Assembly (NCBI GenBank): GCA_014529385.2
Contig: CM043960.1
Location: 123,160,543-123,224,542 of the forward strand
DNA from: Adiantum capillus-veneris
Lineage: Eukaryota; Streptophyta; Polypodiopsida; Polypodiales; Pteridaceae
DNA length: 64,000 nucleotides
Reading direction: 5' to 3'
Under the pieces are notes generated by a model. It saw only the letters and a list, made by a program, of their open reading frames with translations. It made no database searches and was not told where the DNA came from. The stretch's first letter is position 1; each line of letters starts with the position of its first letter. Positions 48,334-59,980 of this stretch are shown in pieces. A program made the position numbers and the translations under genes.

Positions 48334-49269
48334 AGAGTTATAGGTAGTGTTGTAGGGTCATCCAAAATAGACCTATTACATAGACACAACACATGTAACT
48401 ATGTAACTTGTATTCTAATATACCATTTTACCAAGCCAAAGGTTGGCCAAGATTGTAGTATTATATATAGGTGTGTAATATTGCCCATGTTATTCATATA
48501 AAAATTATTTTATTATTGTGATGCTAAAGGTCATATTGGTATGGATGATCGAGAGGTCATTTGTTCCTAACGTGAGTATAATTGCTTGAGGATACCTTAT
48601 AGACCAATCTATGTAGCAATCTAGCTCCAAGTGGATATGGAAATCTTTGTGAATATTACATGATTACTACTAGGAATAAGGTTCTTAAGTATAGAATTAT
48701 GTTCTAGCAAAATATAAATGTATTAAACCATAGTTTGTGAGTATACAAGTACTCATGGTTACATAGAGGTTTCTCAAGGTCTCATAATGTATTTTCATTC
48801 ATAGTATAAAATTTGTGTAGTGAGTTATGGATTTCATTAGTAATTGATGATGGGTTATGGAGATCATGTAATGAGGTTGATCTTAGCTGTTGAAGCTAGT
48901 TTCATAGCACCTTGACCTTCATTTCAAATTTTGTAGTCTATCAGGATCATGTACTTATGCGGAGATTAAGGGGATACTTATTGCATAGACTTAGTCTATA
49001 TTGATTAATTGGATACCTAGTTAGAAATGATTATATGCCTAGATGTGAACATGTTTGTGGTCTATATAATTGTGCTTGGGTTTTGCAAACATGTGCCATA
49101 CTTAGTAGGTAATGTCATCTTTAAAGACAAGTAATTTTTGTCGATACTACTTGAAGCCAACAAAAAAACATGTGCTAGGTACACTCCATAGAATATTCGA
49201 TCACAAAAAGGAGAAATTTAGTAAGTTATGACCATCTCTAGTTATTGTGATAAAGCCATTCATCTTAGA
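48334..49269. other. No gene recognised
   Basis: AT-rich sequence after the gag remnant. TATATATAGG near 48464 is promoter-like, and the stretch might belong to a 3' LTR, but nothing in it matches the LTR end at 47700. Confidence 0.35.
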
Positions 49270-49403
49270 TGAATTGTTCTAGGAGCCGATGGCAAGGACA
49301 TATGGTTAAGAGATCTGACTTGCAAGATCCAAGGTCTATAATTAAGTAGGGTGGTTGGGAGGATATCAGTATCCATCTCTTAGTCTTACACTAGTATCAT
49401 AGC
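49270..49403 (+). repeat. Possible relative of the 142-bp LTR with primer site
   Basis: TCCAAGGTCTATA ... GGTTGGGAGGATATCAGTAT ... CTTACA followed by CTAGTATCATAGC (49391-49403) aligns, with many changes, to the end of the 12183-12324 LTR and its CTAGTATCAGAGC primer site. If real, a second element of that family starts here. The left end and a 3' LTR were not found. Confidence 0.35.
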
Positions 49404-52400
49404 ATTATAATTTAATGAGGGTCATGAAGTTTTTGGCATGGAATTTCATGCTTCATGCAATCAATACAGGAACCATGTGCAGGCCTATTTAGGACGGATG
49501 TAGCCTTGTTGTTGACTTGCCCGAAAGATTGAGGGAGTGGGCTTTTGCGGTTGCCCTGAAGGGGAAGTTTTTTCATCACAAGGGGAAGCCACAAATCACC
49601 GCATACAGAGATCTATCTCACTCTTCCTCCCTTCAACGATATTTTCCATGCATTCTGTGAAGTAGCCAGGCTTTGTTTCACATTTCAAGTGCCCAAGTCA
49701 TAAACCTAAAGGGGTTTTAAAATTGAAGGGAGGGTTCCCATGGGCCTTCATCCCCCCCAATCTTCTCTCTATAGAGAGACTTCGGCAGGTTTCCAAGTTT
49801 CAACAGTAGGTACTCCTTGAACCATGCAAACAACTCTCAGGAGGTATGCATGGTGCAGGATTAGCCATGATCAACAAGACACAAAAGTTTTGAAACTTTG
49901 GGCAAGAAAAGTCGGGGTCGACAAGTTATAAAGGAATTTTGTCCCCGCATGCAAGGGCATTGGCAAGAGCTCAAGCAAGGGCATTGGCAAGCCAATAGAG
50001 AAGGGAGTAAATTTAGTCTTTATTGCATGCGATACTAGAAGCCAAGTGGTTGTTTCTCAAGGAGACGAATGAATACCATATAACCATAAAACCCATGTCA
50101 AAGCCATGCAAGGCATGGTCATGGTGGAAAATCATAGGCATGGATAGAGGTTGACCTTGCGACCTCAAATATTTGTGGATGTCCTTCTATCTACACCTTG
50201 GGGCTTGCATGGGGAAGGACATGAATTTTCCACAGAAACACTATATGAGCTTGAGGAAGATACTCGGAAGATAGCACGATTATCTCTATGAGCAGTTTTG
50301 ACATTTCCAAATTTTTCGTCATGTCGCTTTAGCATGGTTCAAGGATCATTCGGAAGCTCATGCACATCCCATGATCACAAAGGCAATTTTCTTGAGCCCA
50401 TTTATGAGTTAAGCAATAGATTTCATATTTGTTTGTTACTTTCCTCAAGAACATGTTGCATCAAGGCACAAACAAGGCTTGTGCAAACAGTGTTGTTCTC
50501 AAATTTGCGAACAAGCATGGCTTGTGAAAGGCGTAAAAACCTAACATCGCTAGACCATGCCGAGGTTTTTGTTTACAAACTTTGTCTATCCGAAGACCAA
50601 TGATTGGTTGGAACACCAAAATCAAGCACGGCTTAAATACAAAAGGGTCTTGATTAGAGGCACGGCTTCTCCCCATGCATGGCAAACGCCAGGGTAGTTT
50701 GTACGAGGGGTTTCCAAAAAGTTATATTTTGATGCAAAGGCAAGGCCACCCGATAGTGATTGAGAATCTCATGGAGATTGGCACGTCATGTTGCTAGACT
50801 TGATGAAGGGTGTAAATGTGCTTGGTATGACCGACCACTTGTTCCAATTTGAGACACCGCGACATGAGTCTCTCCATTTTGCATTTTGGATTTGCAGTTT
50901 TGCTAGGATATAATTTCTAGGCAAAAAAAATTCCGAGCTTCATTAGATCAAGACAATCCTACACGGACAAAGGCATCAAAAATCATGCTAACCAGGTATG
51001 CCATACATAACTTGCAAAGTGTTTTTTAGATTCTCAATAATATGCACAGTTAGACCAGGTCAATTATCTATACATGTTTGACAAGGTCATTTCTCTTTGC
51101 CGTGAGATCCATATGACAATAGAAGTATTTGTTGGCTATGAGCATAAAAGTACTTATGTGAAACAAGGATTCAATTCAGGCATATTACATTGAGTCTTCT
51201 AAAGTTGGGAATATGCTATTAGCATACAAACTTGGGGGATTGCAATGTGTCGGTAAATTACTTCACTAAGCCGGTATGAACCAAGTCGAGAGTGTTCTTA
51301 GGGTACATCACTGTAAGAGGAAAATTCAAGAACTGCTTGCATTCCCACGAATTAACAAAGGAAAATAGAAAGAGAAAATATTACGTGTGTGACAATAACA
51401 TGGCGACAAAGGACTTAGTAGTGGTTTAACAACAATATACACGCTAATCCAAGAGCAGTAATATAGATGCAATTATTACCGCGTATATATTCGCAAATAT
51501 TACCACTCATACTACCACCATATGGATTTTTAAAAATAAAGATGCTCATTTGGTCCTTACGATTTGGATGGCCCAGATGAGCATCCTTATTGTTTACCTG
51601 CATAAAGTCATCTGGTCTATGACTATCTTCTTCAAGCACATGGTCCACATCAACAAATATTGGTCGCTTCTTCTTAACACTCTTCTCTCAAAAGGGAGCT
51701 CTATTTATTTTAGGGGGTTTGTATACTCATATTTGACATTGAAGAGTGAGTCAAATCAACCAGTGATTTGGCAACTAATGCAATTACAATTGACTTAAAA
51801 ACCTCTACGCATGATCATTAATTCTAGTACTAGAAGCATACCTATAACCTTCAAGATAAGCATTGCATTTGACACTTTGTAGCATTGCCATTTCCATTTC
51901 CATGTTTGTGCCAATTTCCTCATACAAGCTAATTTGTTGTTTAGTACATGCATGCATTTTAGCACGTTTGGTCTCAGACAAATTTGAACACATGTGGTTT
52001 CTCTTTGCCTCCAAGCTGCCTAGGGAAAAGAACACTTTGAAAAAAAGGATACTTGCATATGCTCTCGAGACCCAAAAAAGCCTCCAACTCTTTTGCACTT
52101 ATATGCTTTGACCTCTTGGTAGAATTGAAGGTCCTCTCTATTTGTCACTGCATATTTATTCTTTTTGGAACTCCCCTTTGGTGGATTGCATATGGGACCT
52201 ATAGGCTGCTTCTCTACCTCACTGGGATATTTTCTTTGTGCATGCTCGAGTTCATTTGGTATTTTTAATAATTATGCATTTTGTTCATTATGACGTCTAT
52301 GATAGGTAGATATAGATAGACAAATAGATTGAATTATCATCCACAAAGGTCATATATGACCTATGGGACCGAAAACAAAAAATTACAAGGTTCCTTCTGA

Positions 52401-52870
52401 ATGAAGGGGTAAGGGTCTAGCGACGTGTGATAAAGGGAAGATAATATGAAATGAACAAATAAGGAGTAAGGGTCTAGCAAGGTGTGATAAAGGGAAGATA
52501 AGATGAAATGAACAAAATCTAAGAAGGGATGGGTGAGGGGGAGCTGGTTTGGGAGTTCAAAACTCCCAAAACAGCTCCTGGATAATAGCTTTACTTTCTT
52601 GATAAGCTTACCATTTTCCTATTGTGTGTGCTTCTCACATGTTTTGGAGCTCTTCCTTATTTTGTTTGAGTTAGGCGGGTGTTAGATCTTGTGCAAACCA
52701 AAATTTGATGTCCTTGAGAAGCCTCAATTGCTCAAGGAGTTTGATTTGGTCCACCTTAGTCTTGAAAGTGAGGATTGCATGGTTGGTGCGATGTTCGTGT
52801 GTAAGAGAGGTGATTGTGGTTGACCCCAATGTACTATGTGGACTGTGTTTGGATGTGAGAAAAGGAATCA
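49404..52870. other. No gene recognised
   Basis: The first 1.8 kb has repeated GGCAAG/GCATGG-type words like the interior of the 12-17 kb element. Later parts are AT-rich with a near-repeat of AAGGGTCTAGC (52407 and 52468). A minus-strand 97-codon open stretch (51805-52098) has Cys and Lys residues but no motif I can name. Confidence 0.4.
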
Positions 52871-52871
52871 T

Positions 52872-53125
52872 GAAACATTGAAGGAGATATCCTCTTGGAA
52901 TTGGCGCTCACGTAGCGTGGACACTATAGGATATTCAACCTTATCAAAGGTGATATCTTGCACTTGGGTTTTGACCTCCTTTGTGAGGGTGGTATCTACT
53001 TCCATCTTTGTGTTATTGAGCTTGAGATCCCCCTTCCCTTTCCAGTCACTTGAAAGCCCTCCAATGCAAACATTGAGGGAGATATCCTCTTGGCATTGCC
53101 AATCTTCGTAGCATGGACTATAATG
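52872..53125. repeat. Diverged direct repeat, about 195-bp offset
   Basis: AACATTGA-GGAGATATCCTC and the following 40 bases occur at about 52873 and 53068. Confidence 0.65.
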
Positions 53126-53184
53126 AAAATGGCCTATGAACTTTGAGAATAGCGGCATTAAGAGAACTAGAGTGAGCATTTTTG

Positions 53185-54583
53185 TCAGATTACTTTAAGA
53201 ACATAGAGGTTGAACCTAATTAGCGGTAGAAATATAACCATATATTTAATTAACTTGGTATGAACTATACTTTTTCAAGAGAGAGAATTAGAGAACACGA
53301 CAATAGTTGAGGACTAGATTTATGTGGAGCCGATCCCCTCTCCATTAGGCTTTTGTATCATAGAGTCTCCCATAAAGAGAGACTTGGTACAATACATCTT
53401 TGTGTTCCATGTAACCTAGGAGATGCAATGAAGATGGGAAACTACATGCATCAGAAGAATAACATAAACCTTGGTAGTAGCATTAACTATCCCCATCCTC
53501 AATCCGAAGGCCTCAAACACCATCGAAGGTGGAGAGAACTAGTAGGGAATGAGGGTAGGGAAGAGGAAGAAGAAACATTCATAGGAGAAAGATATAGTTC
53601 CTCAATTATCATCACTCTTCTTGCTTAGCATACATAATAGCATAGTAATGAAGATGGAGAAGATGGAAAGCTTAAGCATTGAAGCATGTCTCTTGGTTGG
53701 GTTGCATTACATAGCCAAGAGTGTTGGTGTAGGCTCTCTACTTGCTAGCAGGGAATGAGGGTAGGGAAGAGGAAGAAGAAACATTCATAGGAGAAAGAAA
53801 TAGTTCCTCACTTATCATCACTTTTCTTGCTTAGCATACATAATAGCATAGTAATGAAGATGGAGAAGAGGGAAATTTTAAGCATTGAAGCATGTCTCTT
53901 GGTTGTGTTTGCATTCCATAGCCAAGAGTGTTGGTGTAGGCTCTCAACTTCTCAACAAGCTTGGAGAAGGAGATGGAGCTCTTGCACTTTGCTCCTCACA
54001 CAATCAGAGTGTGTGTGTGTGTGTGTGTGTGTGGGAGAGTATACCCCGCGACATAGCCCCTAGCTTCCTTGGTCAACCCCCCCTTGTCGCTCATGAGGGA
54101 ATTTGATTGAACCCCTTCCAAGCCTAGCCAATCACAGGAGGGGTGCATATCAAGCAACCATGCTAGTCTTGGAACAAGTGTCCCCCTTTCCCCTTTGAGA
54201 GAGAGGACTTGATAAATGCATAAATAGTTAATTAAATTAGTTAAATTATGATTGGACCCCTTGATAGGCCAACCAATAGGCTTTAGGCACACAATGAGGC
54301 AACATGGAGAGGAACTTGACAAGTGTCCTTGTTGCTTCTTTAGAACAAGATTGCCTTGTGTGAGGGTGTGTGTGTTCTCTCTCTTGCTCCTACAATGAGG
54401 GCTTGCCCCCCCCGTGATTAGGGATCATGCTGACTTTTGGGAACACCTTGAACCCCTTAAGCACCTTAGTCATTAAGCACATGTCTATATTCTAACCCTT
54501 GTTCCAGTTTATTCTCCCACATTAAATGATCAATTGAATATGAGAAAATCAATTGGGTTGGTTAGGAATTAGTCTTTATGACA
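53185..54583 (-). repeat. Chromovirus copy 2, 3' LTR (minus strand)
   Basis: Reverse complement is related to the LTR at 23539-25128: the inner end reads TGTCATAAAGACTAATTCC after a polypurine tract, the GTTCCTTCAAG/GGTACAATACATCT block and the TG/CA microsatellite (54008-54034) fall in the matching places. It has a 206-bp internal tandem duplication (units at 53545 and 53751) that the young copy lacks. The outer end is approximate. Confidence 0.75.
53545..53956. repeat. 206-bp tandem duplication
   Basis: GGGAATGAGGGTAGGGAAGA and what follows occur at 53545 and 53751. It lies inside the degenerate LTR and accounts for part of its length. Confidence 0.85.
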
Positions 54584-55976
54584 TTACCTTTCTCTTGAAA
54601 TCATAGTCGTCCTCGACTATGAGGTAGAAGAAATAAGCCTTAGTCATTAGTCGATGTTTCTTAGCGGGTAGAGGATCTTTTTCACCCTAGACATCATTCC
54701 AAGATGGATGACTAATCCATTTGGGGCTTGGGAGACTTAGCTGTCGCCACAAGAATGTCTACTCTTGAGTCCATTTCATTCTCCCAAAGTAGAGTGACAA
54801 ATTCTATTTGGTGTTTGAGAGACATCGTCATCACAAACATGATTCTAAGCGGGTTCTAAGCATGCATGCTACTTCAAATTTTTCACTATAAAAAGAGATT
54901 CAGTCTTATAAGACAAAAACATTGATCATTTAAAAGAAGCATGTACATTTACTTACTCTAATGTAGCATCGTAAGCATTGACAAGGTTCATACTATACTT
55001 AAGCTGTATTCCTTGCATCCATCTAGCACCTTCAAAAGGATAATTTTGAACTTAATAAGATACCACCGGATAATCTTACCATGTCGTAGTACCTTGTCTT
55101 CATGCCAAAGGATAGCTTTGGGTTATAGCACCTCTTCTTGGTCTTCGATTTCTGGAGGATCTTCAATAATTGGTTCTCTTGGTGGCTCTCCTTTGTAGGG
55201 CTTAAGTAGGCTCACATGAAAAGCATTGTGTATGCGCTAATGGTTAGGCAACTTGAGTTGACAGGACATGTCAGGACGATAGTATCTTTTTGCTAGTTTA
55301 TATTAATATTTTTTATGGCCCGTAGGATTTTTGCCCATTGTTTGCCTTAATCAAGCCTTGGAAAACTTGAGTATGACCCGATTATTTTCTTTGAATGTTA
55401 AGGCCCTTTTGTGCTTATCAGTAGAAGATTTTTGCCTTTGTTGAGATATGGATATAGACTCCTTAATATTTTGGAAAGATTCTTGTAGGTCACGGCTATA
55501 CTCATTGGCAGTGAAGATCTTCCCATGTGCTTTAATTAGCAAGGGACTTTTTGGTCTTCCCTCAATGATCTCAAAAGGTGCCTTTCCCGTAGTAGTATGG
55601 TCAGTATTAATTCCTTGCATCCATATAGCATCATCAAAATGATAATTTTTAAACTTAATAAGATACCGTCATATAATCTCACCATGTCGTAGTACCTTGT
55701 CTTTATGCCAAAGGATAGTTTCGGGTTATAGCACCTCTTCTTGGTCTTCGATTTACGGAGGGTCTTCAATAATTGGTTCTCTTGGTGGCTCTCCTTTGTA
55801 GGGCTTAAGTAGTCTCACATGAAAAGCATTGTGTATGAGCCAATGGTTAGCCAATGATAAGACATGTCATTGGTTGGCTTCAATACTTGAAAAGAACCAT
55901 AGTATCTTTTTGCTAGTTTAGTCCAATATTTTTGATGGCCCCTAGGATTTTTGCTCGTTGTTTGCCTTAACACTAG
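54584..55976 (-). pseudogene. Chromovirus copy 2: chromodomain and integrase tail, duplicated
   Basis: 54584-55000 matches the 3' untranslated region of the young copy. Then the integrase-tail-to-chromodomain segment is present twice: unit A 55005-55620 (KAPFEIIEGRPKSPLL, HVSLLKPYKGEPPREP, DEDQEEVL-like text, KIIRWYLIKFK) and unit B from 55603 to 57850, split by the TTAA transposon. The junction fuses ...MQGI to NTDHTTTGKAPF. In unit A the codon after MQGI is CAG, which shows the TAA at 30430 of the young copy is a mutation. Several frameshifts. Confidence 0.8.
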
Positions 55977-55980
55977 TTTG

Positions 55981-57302
55981 GTGGACTAATAGGACATAAA
56001 AGTATCCCTTCAGGGTTTTGGAAAACAATTCCAAAACCATAGTAGATCCACTCATTTTGAAAAATCCTTTCATGAGCTTACAGTTCAAGGACTACTACAT
56101 ATGGAAAAAATGAGAAACTTGTAAAATTTCTCGTCTCTTGGTCACTACAAGACTCCAAAGTTGATGGACCAGTGCATTTTGCCCAAAACAGCCATTTCTT
56201 ACGGTTGATTGCATATAAACAAGAGTGGAGATTTTTGTAGGACATGAGATAAAATGCACCGTTAACTTCAATGGGTTGGTGATCAAAACATATAGTTTCT
56301 TTTACCTCACTAATTATTTTTTGGGCAAAAAAAATAGGTACAAAAAAGTTGCACTTTTGCCATTCTACGGACCTATCATCAAAGTTTCTATAGTCATGCT
56401 CAATACAGATACTATATACATGTTTTCTTAGTTTCCTTTGGGCATTTGGATTCAAAAGGAGCCATGGAGCATGTCAAAAGGATATTGGATCTCTTACTAA
56501 GTGGAACCTTGGGGACAATGATAAAGTGCTAAATACAGCAAACATGAAAAAATTGGGTTTCGCATTATGACCTCTAGAAACCCATAGAAACTACTCAATA
56601 TCTAGCCAAGTTTGCAGTTTATGATTAGATATGGTTACTACCTACAAAATACACACAATTGGCCTAAGAAACTAGCAATATTGAGAAAGTTATACTTGCT
56701 ATTCTGAAATGTCTCGTCTTCTTCAGCAATCAAAAAACTCAACCATCATCATATACTATGCTATATAGCGTATTAGGTCTCTCAAAACTCAAAGAAGATT
56801 AGATTTATGTTATACATTCCACTTTCACAATCAAAGTTGAATTTTGGATATCAAGAAAGCCACCAAAAAAATCATAAAAGTGCTAATTTTGGCAAAAAAA
56901 GAAGATTATGTAATTCTTGTAAGTTGGTCATAACTTTAAATTTTAACACTTTGTTCTCCCTTGAAGCATCAAAACATGTTGATAACTATGAAGGCTTATT
57001 CTCTAGCAATGAAAACATGAACTTTAGAGTGGTATAGTTGCAAAAGTTTGAAAAAAAGCCAAAAACAAGACCCGTTTTTTCACACATTATAGGTTCAAAA
57101 ATGTTGTGCAAGAGTAAGGTTATTGATGAGATCGATATTCCAAATAAAATGTCAAGTTTTTTTCAGCTCATAAGGCAACTTTGTGGATATATAGAACCTA
57201 GAAATTCATTTTCATACTCTTCAAATAATTCAAGCAAAATGGTCACTTAACATGACACAAAAGTGTCCAAGGACATAAAAGTGTCCTGTTACCATTCTAG
57301 TG
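55981..57302. mobile_element. Non-autonomous DNA transposon in a TTAA site, copy 2
   Basis: Same family as 45806-47423. Left end CACTAGTTTGGTGG, right end the reverse complement of CACTAGAATGGTAAC, TTAA at 55977-55980 and 57303-57306. The target is a known sequence: unit A of the same host element has one uninterrupted TTAA at 55347-55350 and the young chromovirus has it at 30061-30064, in the same context (TTGCC-TTAA-TC, reverse strand). This gives a direct filled/empty comparison. A minus-strand open frame of 125 codons (56078-56455) resembles nothing I know. Confidence 0.85.
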
Positions 57303-57604
57303 TTAATCACGCCTTTAGAGTGGTATAGTTGCAAAAGTTTGAAAAAAAGCCAAAAACAAGACCCGTTTTTTCACACATTATAGGTTCAAAAATGTTGTGC
57401 AAGAGTAAGGTTATTGATGAGATCGATATTCCAAATAAAATGTCAAGTTTTTTTCAGCTCATAAGGCAACTTTGTGGATATATAGAACCTAGAAATTCAT
57501 TTTCATACTCTTCAAATAATTCAAGCAAAATGGTCACTTAACATGACACAAAAGTGTCCAAGGACATAAAAGTGTCCTGTTACCATTCTAGTGTTAATCA
57601 CGCC
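57023..57604. repeat. Identical 291-bp tandem duplication across transposon end
   Basis: 57023-57313 and 57314-57604 appear identical. The unit includes the right end of the TTAA transposon, TTAA, and seven bases of chromovirus sequence (TCACGCC), so it formed after the insertion and recently. Confidence 0.95.
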
Positions 57605-59061
57605 TTGAAAAACTTGAGTAAGACCCAATCATTTTCTTTGGACGTTAAGACCCTTCTGTCCTTATCAGCAGCAACTTTTTGCCTTTGTTGAGATATGGAT
57701 ATAGCCTCCTTAATCTTTTGGAAAGATTCTTGTAGATCATGGCTATACTCATCTCGGAAGCAAAGATCTTCCCATGTACTTTAGGTAGCAAGGGAATGTT
57801 TGGTCTTCCCTCAATGATCTCAAAAGGTGCCTTTCCCGTAGTAGTATGGTCAGTAGTATTATACGGATACTCTACAAGGGTTAAGTACTTTTCCCATTGT
57901 GAGTGTTGATCTACTTCTATAACATAAGTCTATAGTAGATCGAGAATCACAAGATTGGCTATCTCACTTTGGCCATCCATTTGTACCTAGATTTTTGAAG
58001 AGACCTTTCCAAAAACTACTGGTCATTATAGGATCTTTATCTGACATGATGGATAGTGGCAATCCATGGTATTTGAAAATATGAAATATGAAGAGATTTG
58101 CCATTTGGTGTGCCTTAATAGTATTTTTTATAGGAATAAAGTGTGCTTGCTTGATAAGCATGTCAATTATTGTCCATATTCCCATATCCCCATGGAAAGA
58201 CTTGGATAGTCCAAAGATAAATCCATGGGTATAGTCTCCCATGGTGAATTAGGGATTGGCAATGGCTGGAGTAATCCAGGTTGCTTCCCTCTATCATACT
58301 TGGTCTTTTGGCATACCACACGTATTGAAACATACTCCTATATGTCTACTTTCATGGTAGGTCAGTAGAAGTATGTCTCTACTCCTCTAAGAGTAGGTAG
58401 AATTCCACTATGCCTCACATAGGGAGGAGCATGGGATTCATACATGACTTTCTCACAAAGGGAGTGGGTAACACATAGCCTATTTCCATGGAGAAGATAA
58501 TCATCCTACAAGGTGAATGATTATTTTTTCTTCCCCAATGCAAGGGATAAAATTATGTATTTAAAGTCGGGGTCAGTAGCATACTCATCTATCATAGAAG
58601 ATAGATCATTGTGAGTTGTTATAGACACCACATATACTCTTGGTCATTGTGAAAGTGCATCGTGTCAGCAGCATACTCATCTATCATAGAAGATGGATCA
58701 TTGTGAGTTGTTATAGACACCACATATACTCTTGGTCGTTGTGAAAGTGCATCGGCCACTTGATTATGCTTACTAGCAATGTGAGCAATATGAAAATAAA
58801 ATTTCAAAAGAAAATTTTCCCACCTCATTTGTTTGTCGAAAAGCTTGGTTTGAGTCATGAAGTACTTGAGACTTTGGTGGTCCGTTCGCAAGATAAATGG
58901 AGTCCCCAATAAATAGTGCTTCCAAGTGTCTAGGGCACGAACAACTAAAATCTCTTATTCGCATATGACCAACACTCGTTCATTAGCATTGAGCCTTCGA
59001 CTCTCATATGCTATGGCATGCCCTTCTTGAAGCAAGAATTCTGCAAGGCAATCACCACAAG
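57603..59061 (-). pseudogene. Chromovirus copy 2: RNase H and integrase
   Basis: Minus-strand order: RNase H (PFILRTDHQSLKYFM near 58890, HIASKHNQVADALSQR), linker with DPSSMIDEYA, zinc region, integrase core (GIWTIIDMLIKQAHFIPI, YHGLPLSIMSDKDPIMTS near 58030), then integrase tail to 57603. Many stops and frameshifts. A 92-bp tandem duplication lies at 58579-58762. The copy stops abruptly at 59061, where a CACTA transposon begins; the missing RT, protease, gag and 5' LTR are expected beyond the right edge of the window. Confidence 0.85.
58579..58762. repeat. 92-bp tandem duplication in chromovirus copy 2
   Basis: GCATACTCATCTATCATAGA and its continuation to AAAGTGCATCG occur at 58579 and 58671 with very few differences. 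The young copy has one unit. Confidence 0.85.
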
Positions 59062-59114
59062 CACTACAAGAGGTCACTTAAATTCAGGTGCCACATTACT
59101 GGCATCACTGGCGG

Positions 59115-59286
59115 GCGTCGGTATATGTGTAGGTATGTATGGAGTGACCTAAAGGTTTTAAAAATTTTGATTTTCAAATTTCCGATGCCTGTTTTAGCAC
59201 CTGTTCCGACGTCAGCACGCATGCACTTTTTGACGCTCTCTCCGACGCATTTTTCAACACCTATATCGATTTTTGTACCGACGACA
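59115..59286. repeat. CACTA subterminal CCGACG motifs
   Basis: Five related words in 170 bases: GCGTCGG (59115, inverted), TCCGATGC (59181), TCCGACGTC (59205), TCCGACGC (59241), ACCGACGAC (59278). Clusters of short direct and inverted motifs near the ends are typical of CACTA elements, where they bind the accessory TNPA-like protein. Confidence 0.65.
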
Positions 59287-59796
59287 CCTGCAAAGAACAA
59301 AACCACACGGATTCTCTGCATATTTCTCTTCTTCTTGTGCCTTTTCTCAAGCTCTCTTCTTCCTCACCTCTTACAAATCTGGTGCGAAACAAGTTGTCGA
59401 AAGTGCTAATCTTGCTTGTGGGTTAGCCCATAACACTAAGGTAACATTGTTTTCATGTTTACTTGAAAATTTAGGGTTTAGGGTTTAACTTTGTTTTTGT
59501 GTGTGGATTTTTGCAGGTTCCATAACGTTTACAACTTCTTTTATTGCTCAAATAATAGAACGAATGTGAGTGCTCAAACCTTTCAATGCATATTAAATTT
59601 ATTTATATATTAATAAAAGAGAATTTCATGCTTTAAACTTTGAATGCTTTAAAAGAAATTATGGTTTGTGATGTGAAATTTCATTTTGAATTATGAAAAA
59701 AATTTGTTTTGGTTTATGAAAAAATCTTGTTTTGAAGAAATTTCGTTTTAAGTTATATCGTTTTTGAAATTATGCAATTGATGGGGTTTATGTTTT
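59287..59796. other. AT-rich stretch with telomere-type motif; possible promoter region
   Basis: TTTAGGGTTTAGGGTTTA at 59470-59487 is two and a half plant telomere units (telo-box). No gene is recognised; a promoter or leader for the transposase is possible but unproven. Confidence 0.4.
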
Positions 59797-59980
59797 AAGT
59801 TAAGTTAGATTATCTTATAAATTAGGTCAGGTTAAGTTAAGCTATGTTAGGTTAGGTTATATGTTAGGTTAGGTTATGTTAGGTTATCTTATACGTTAGG
59901 TTAGGTTAAGTTAAGCTACGTTAGGTTAAGCTACATTAGGTTAGGTTAAGCTACGTTAGGTTAGGTTAGGTTAAGGTACG
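59797..59980. repeat. GTTAGG/GTTAAG degenerate array, left block
   Basis: Repeated GGTTAGGTTA and GTTAAGCTA words. It directly abuts the palindromic array. Confidence 0.85.

Noticed and set aside
59062-59085. Truncation of chromovirus copy 2 by deletion
   Set aside because: The break coincides exactly with CACTACAAG, so an insertion explains it better than a deletion.
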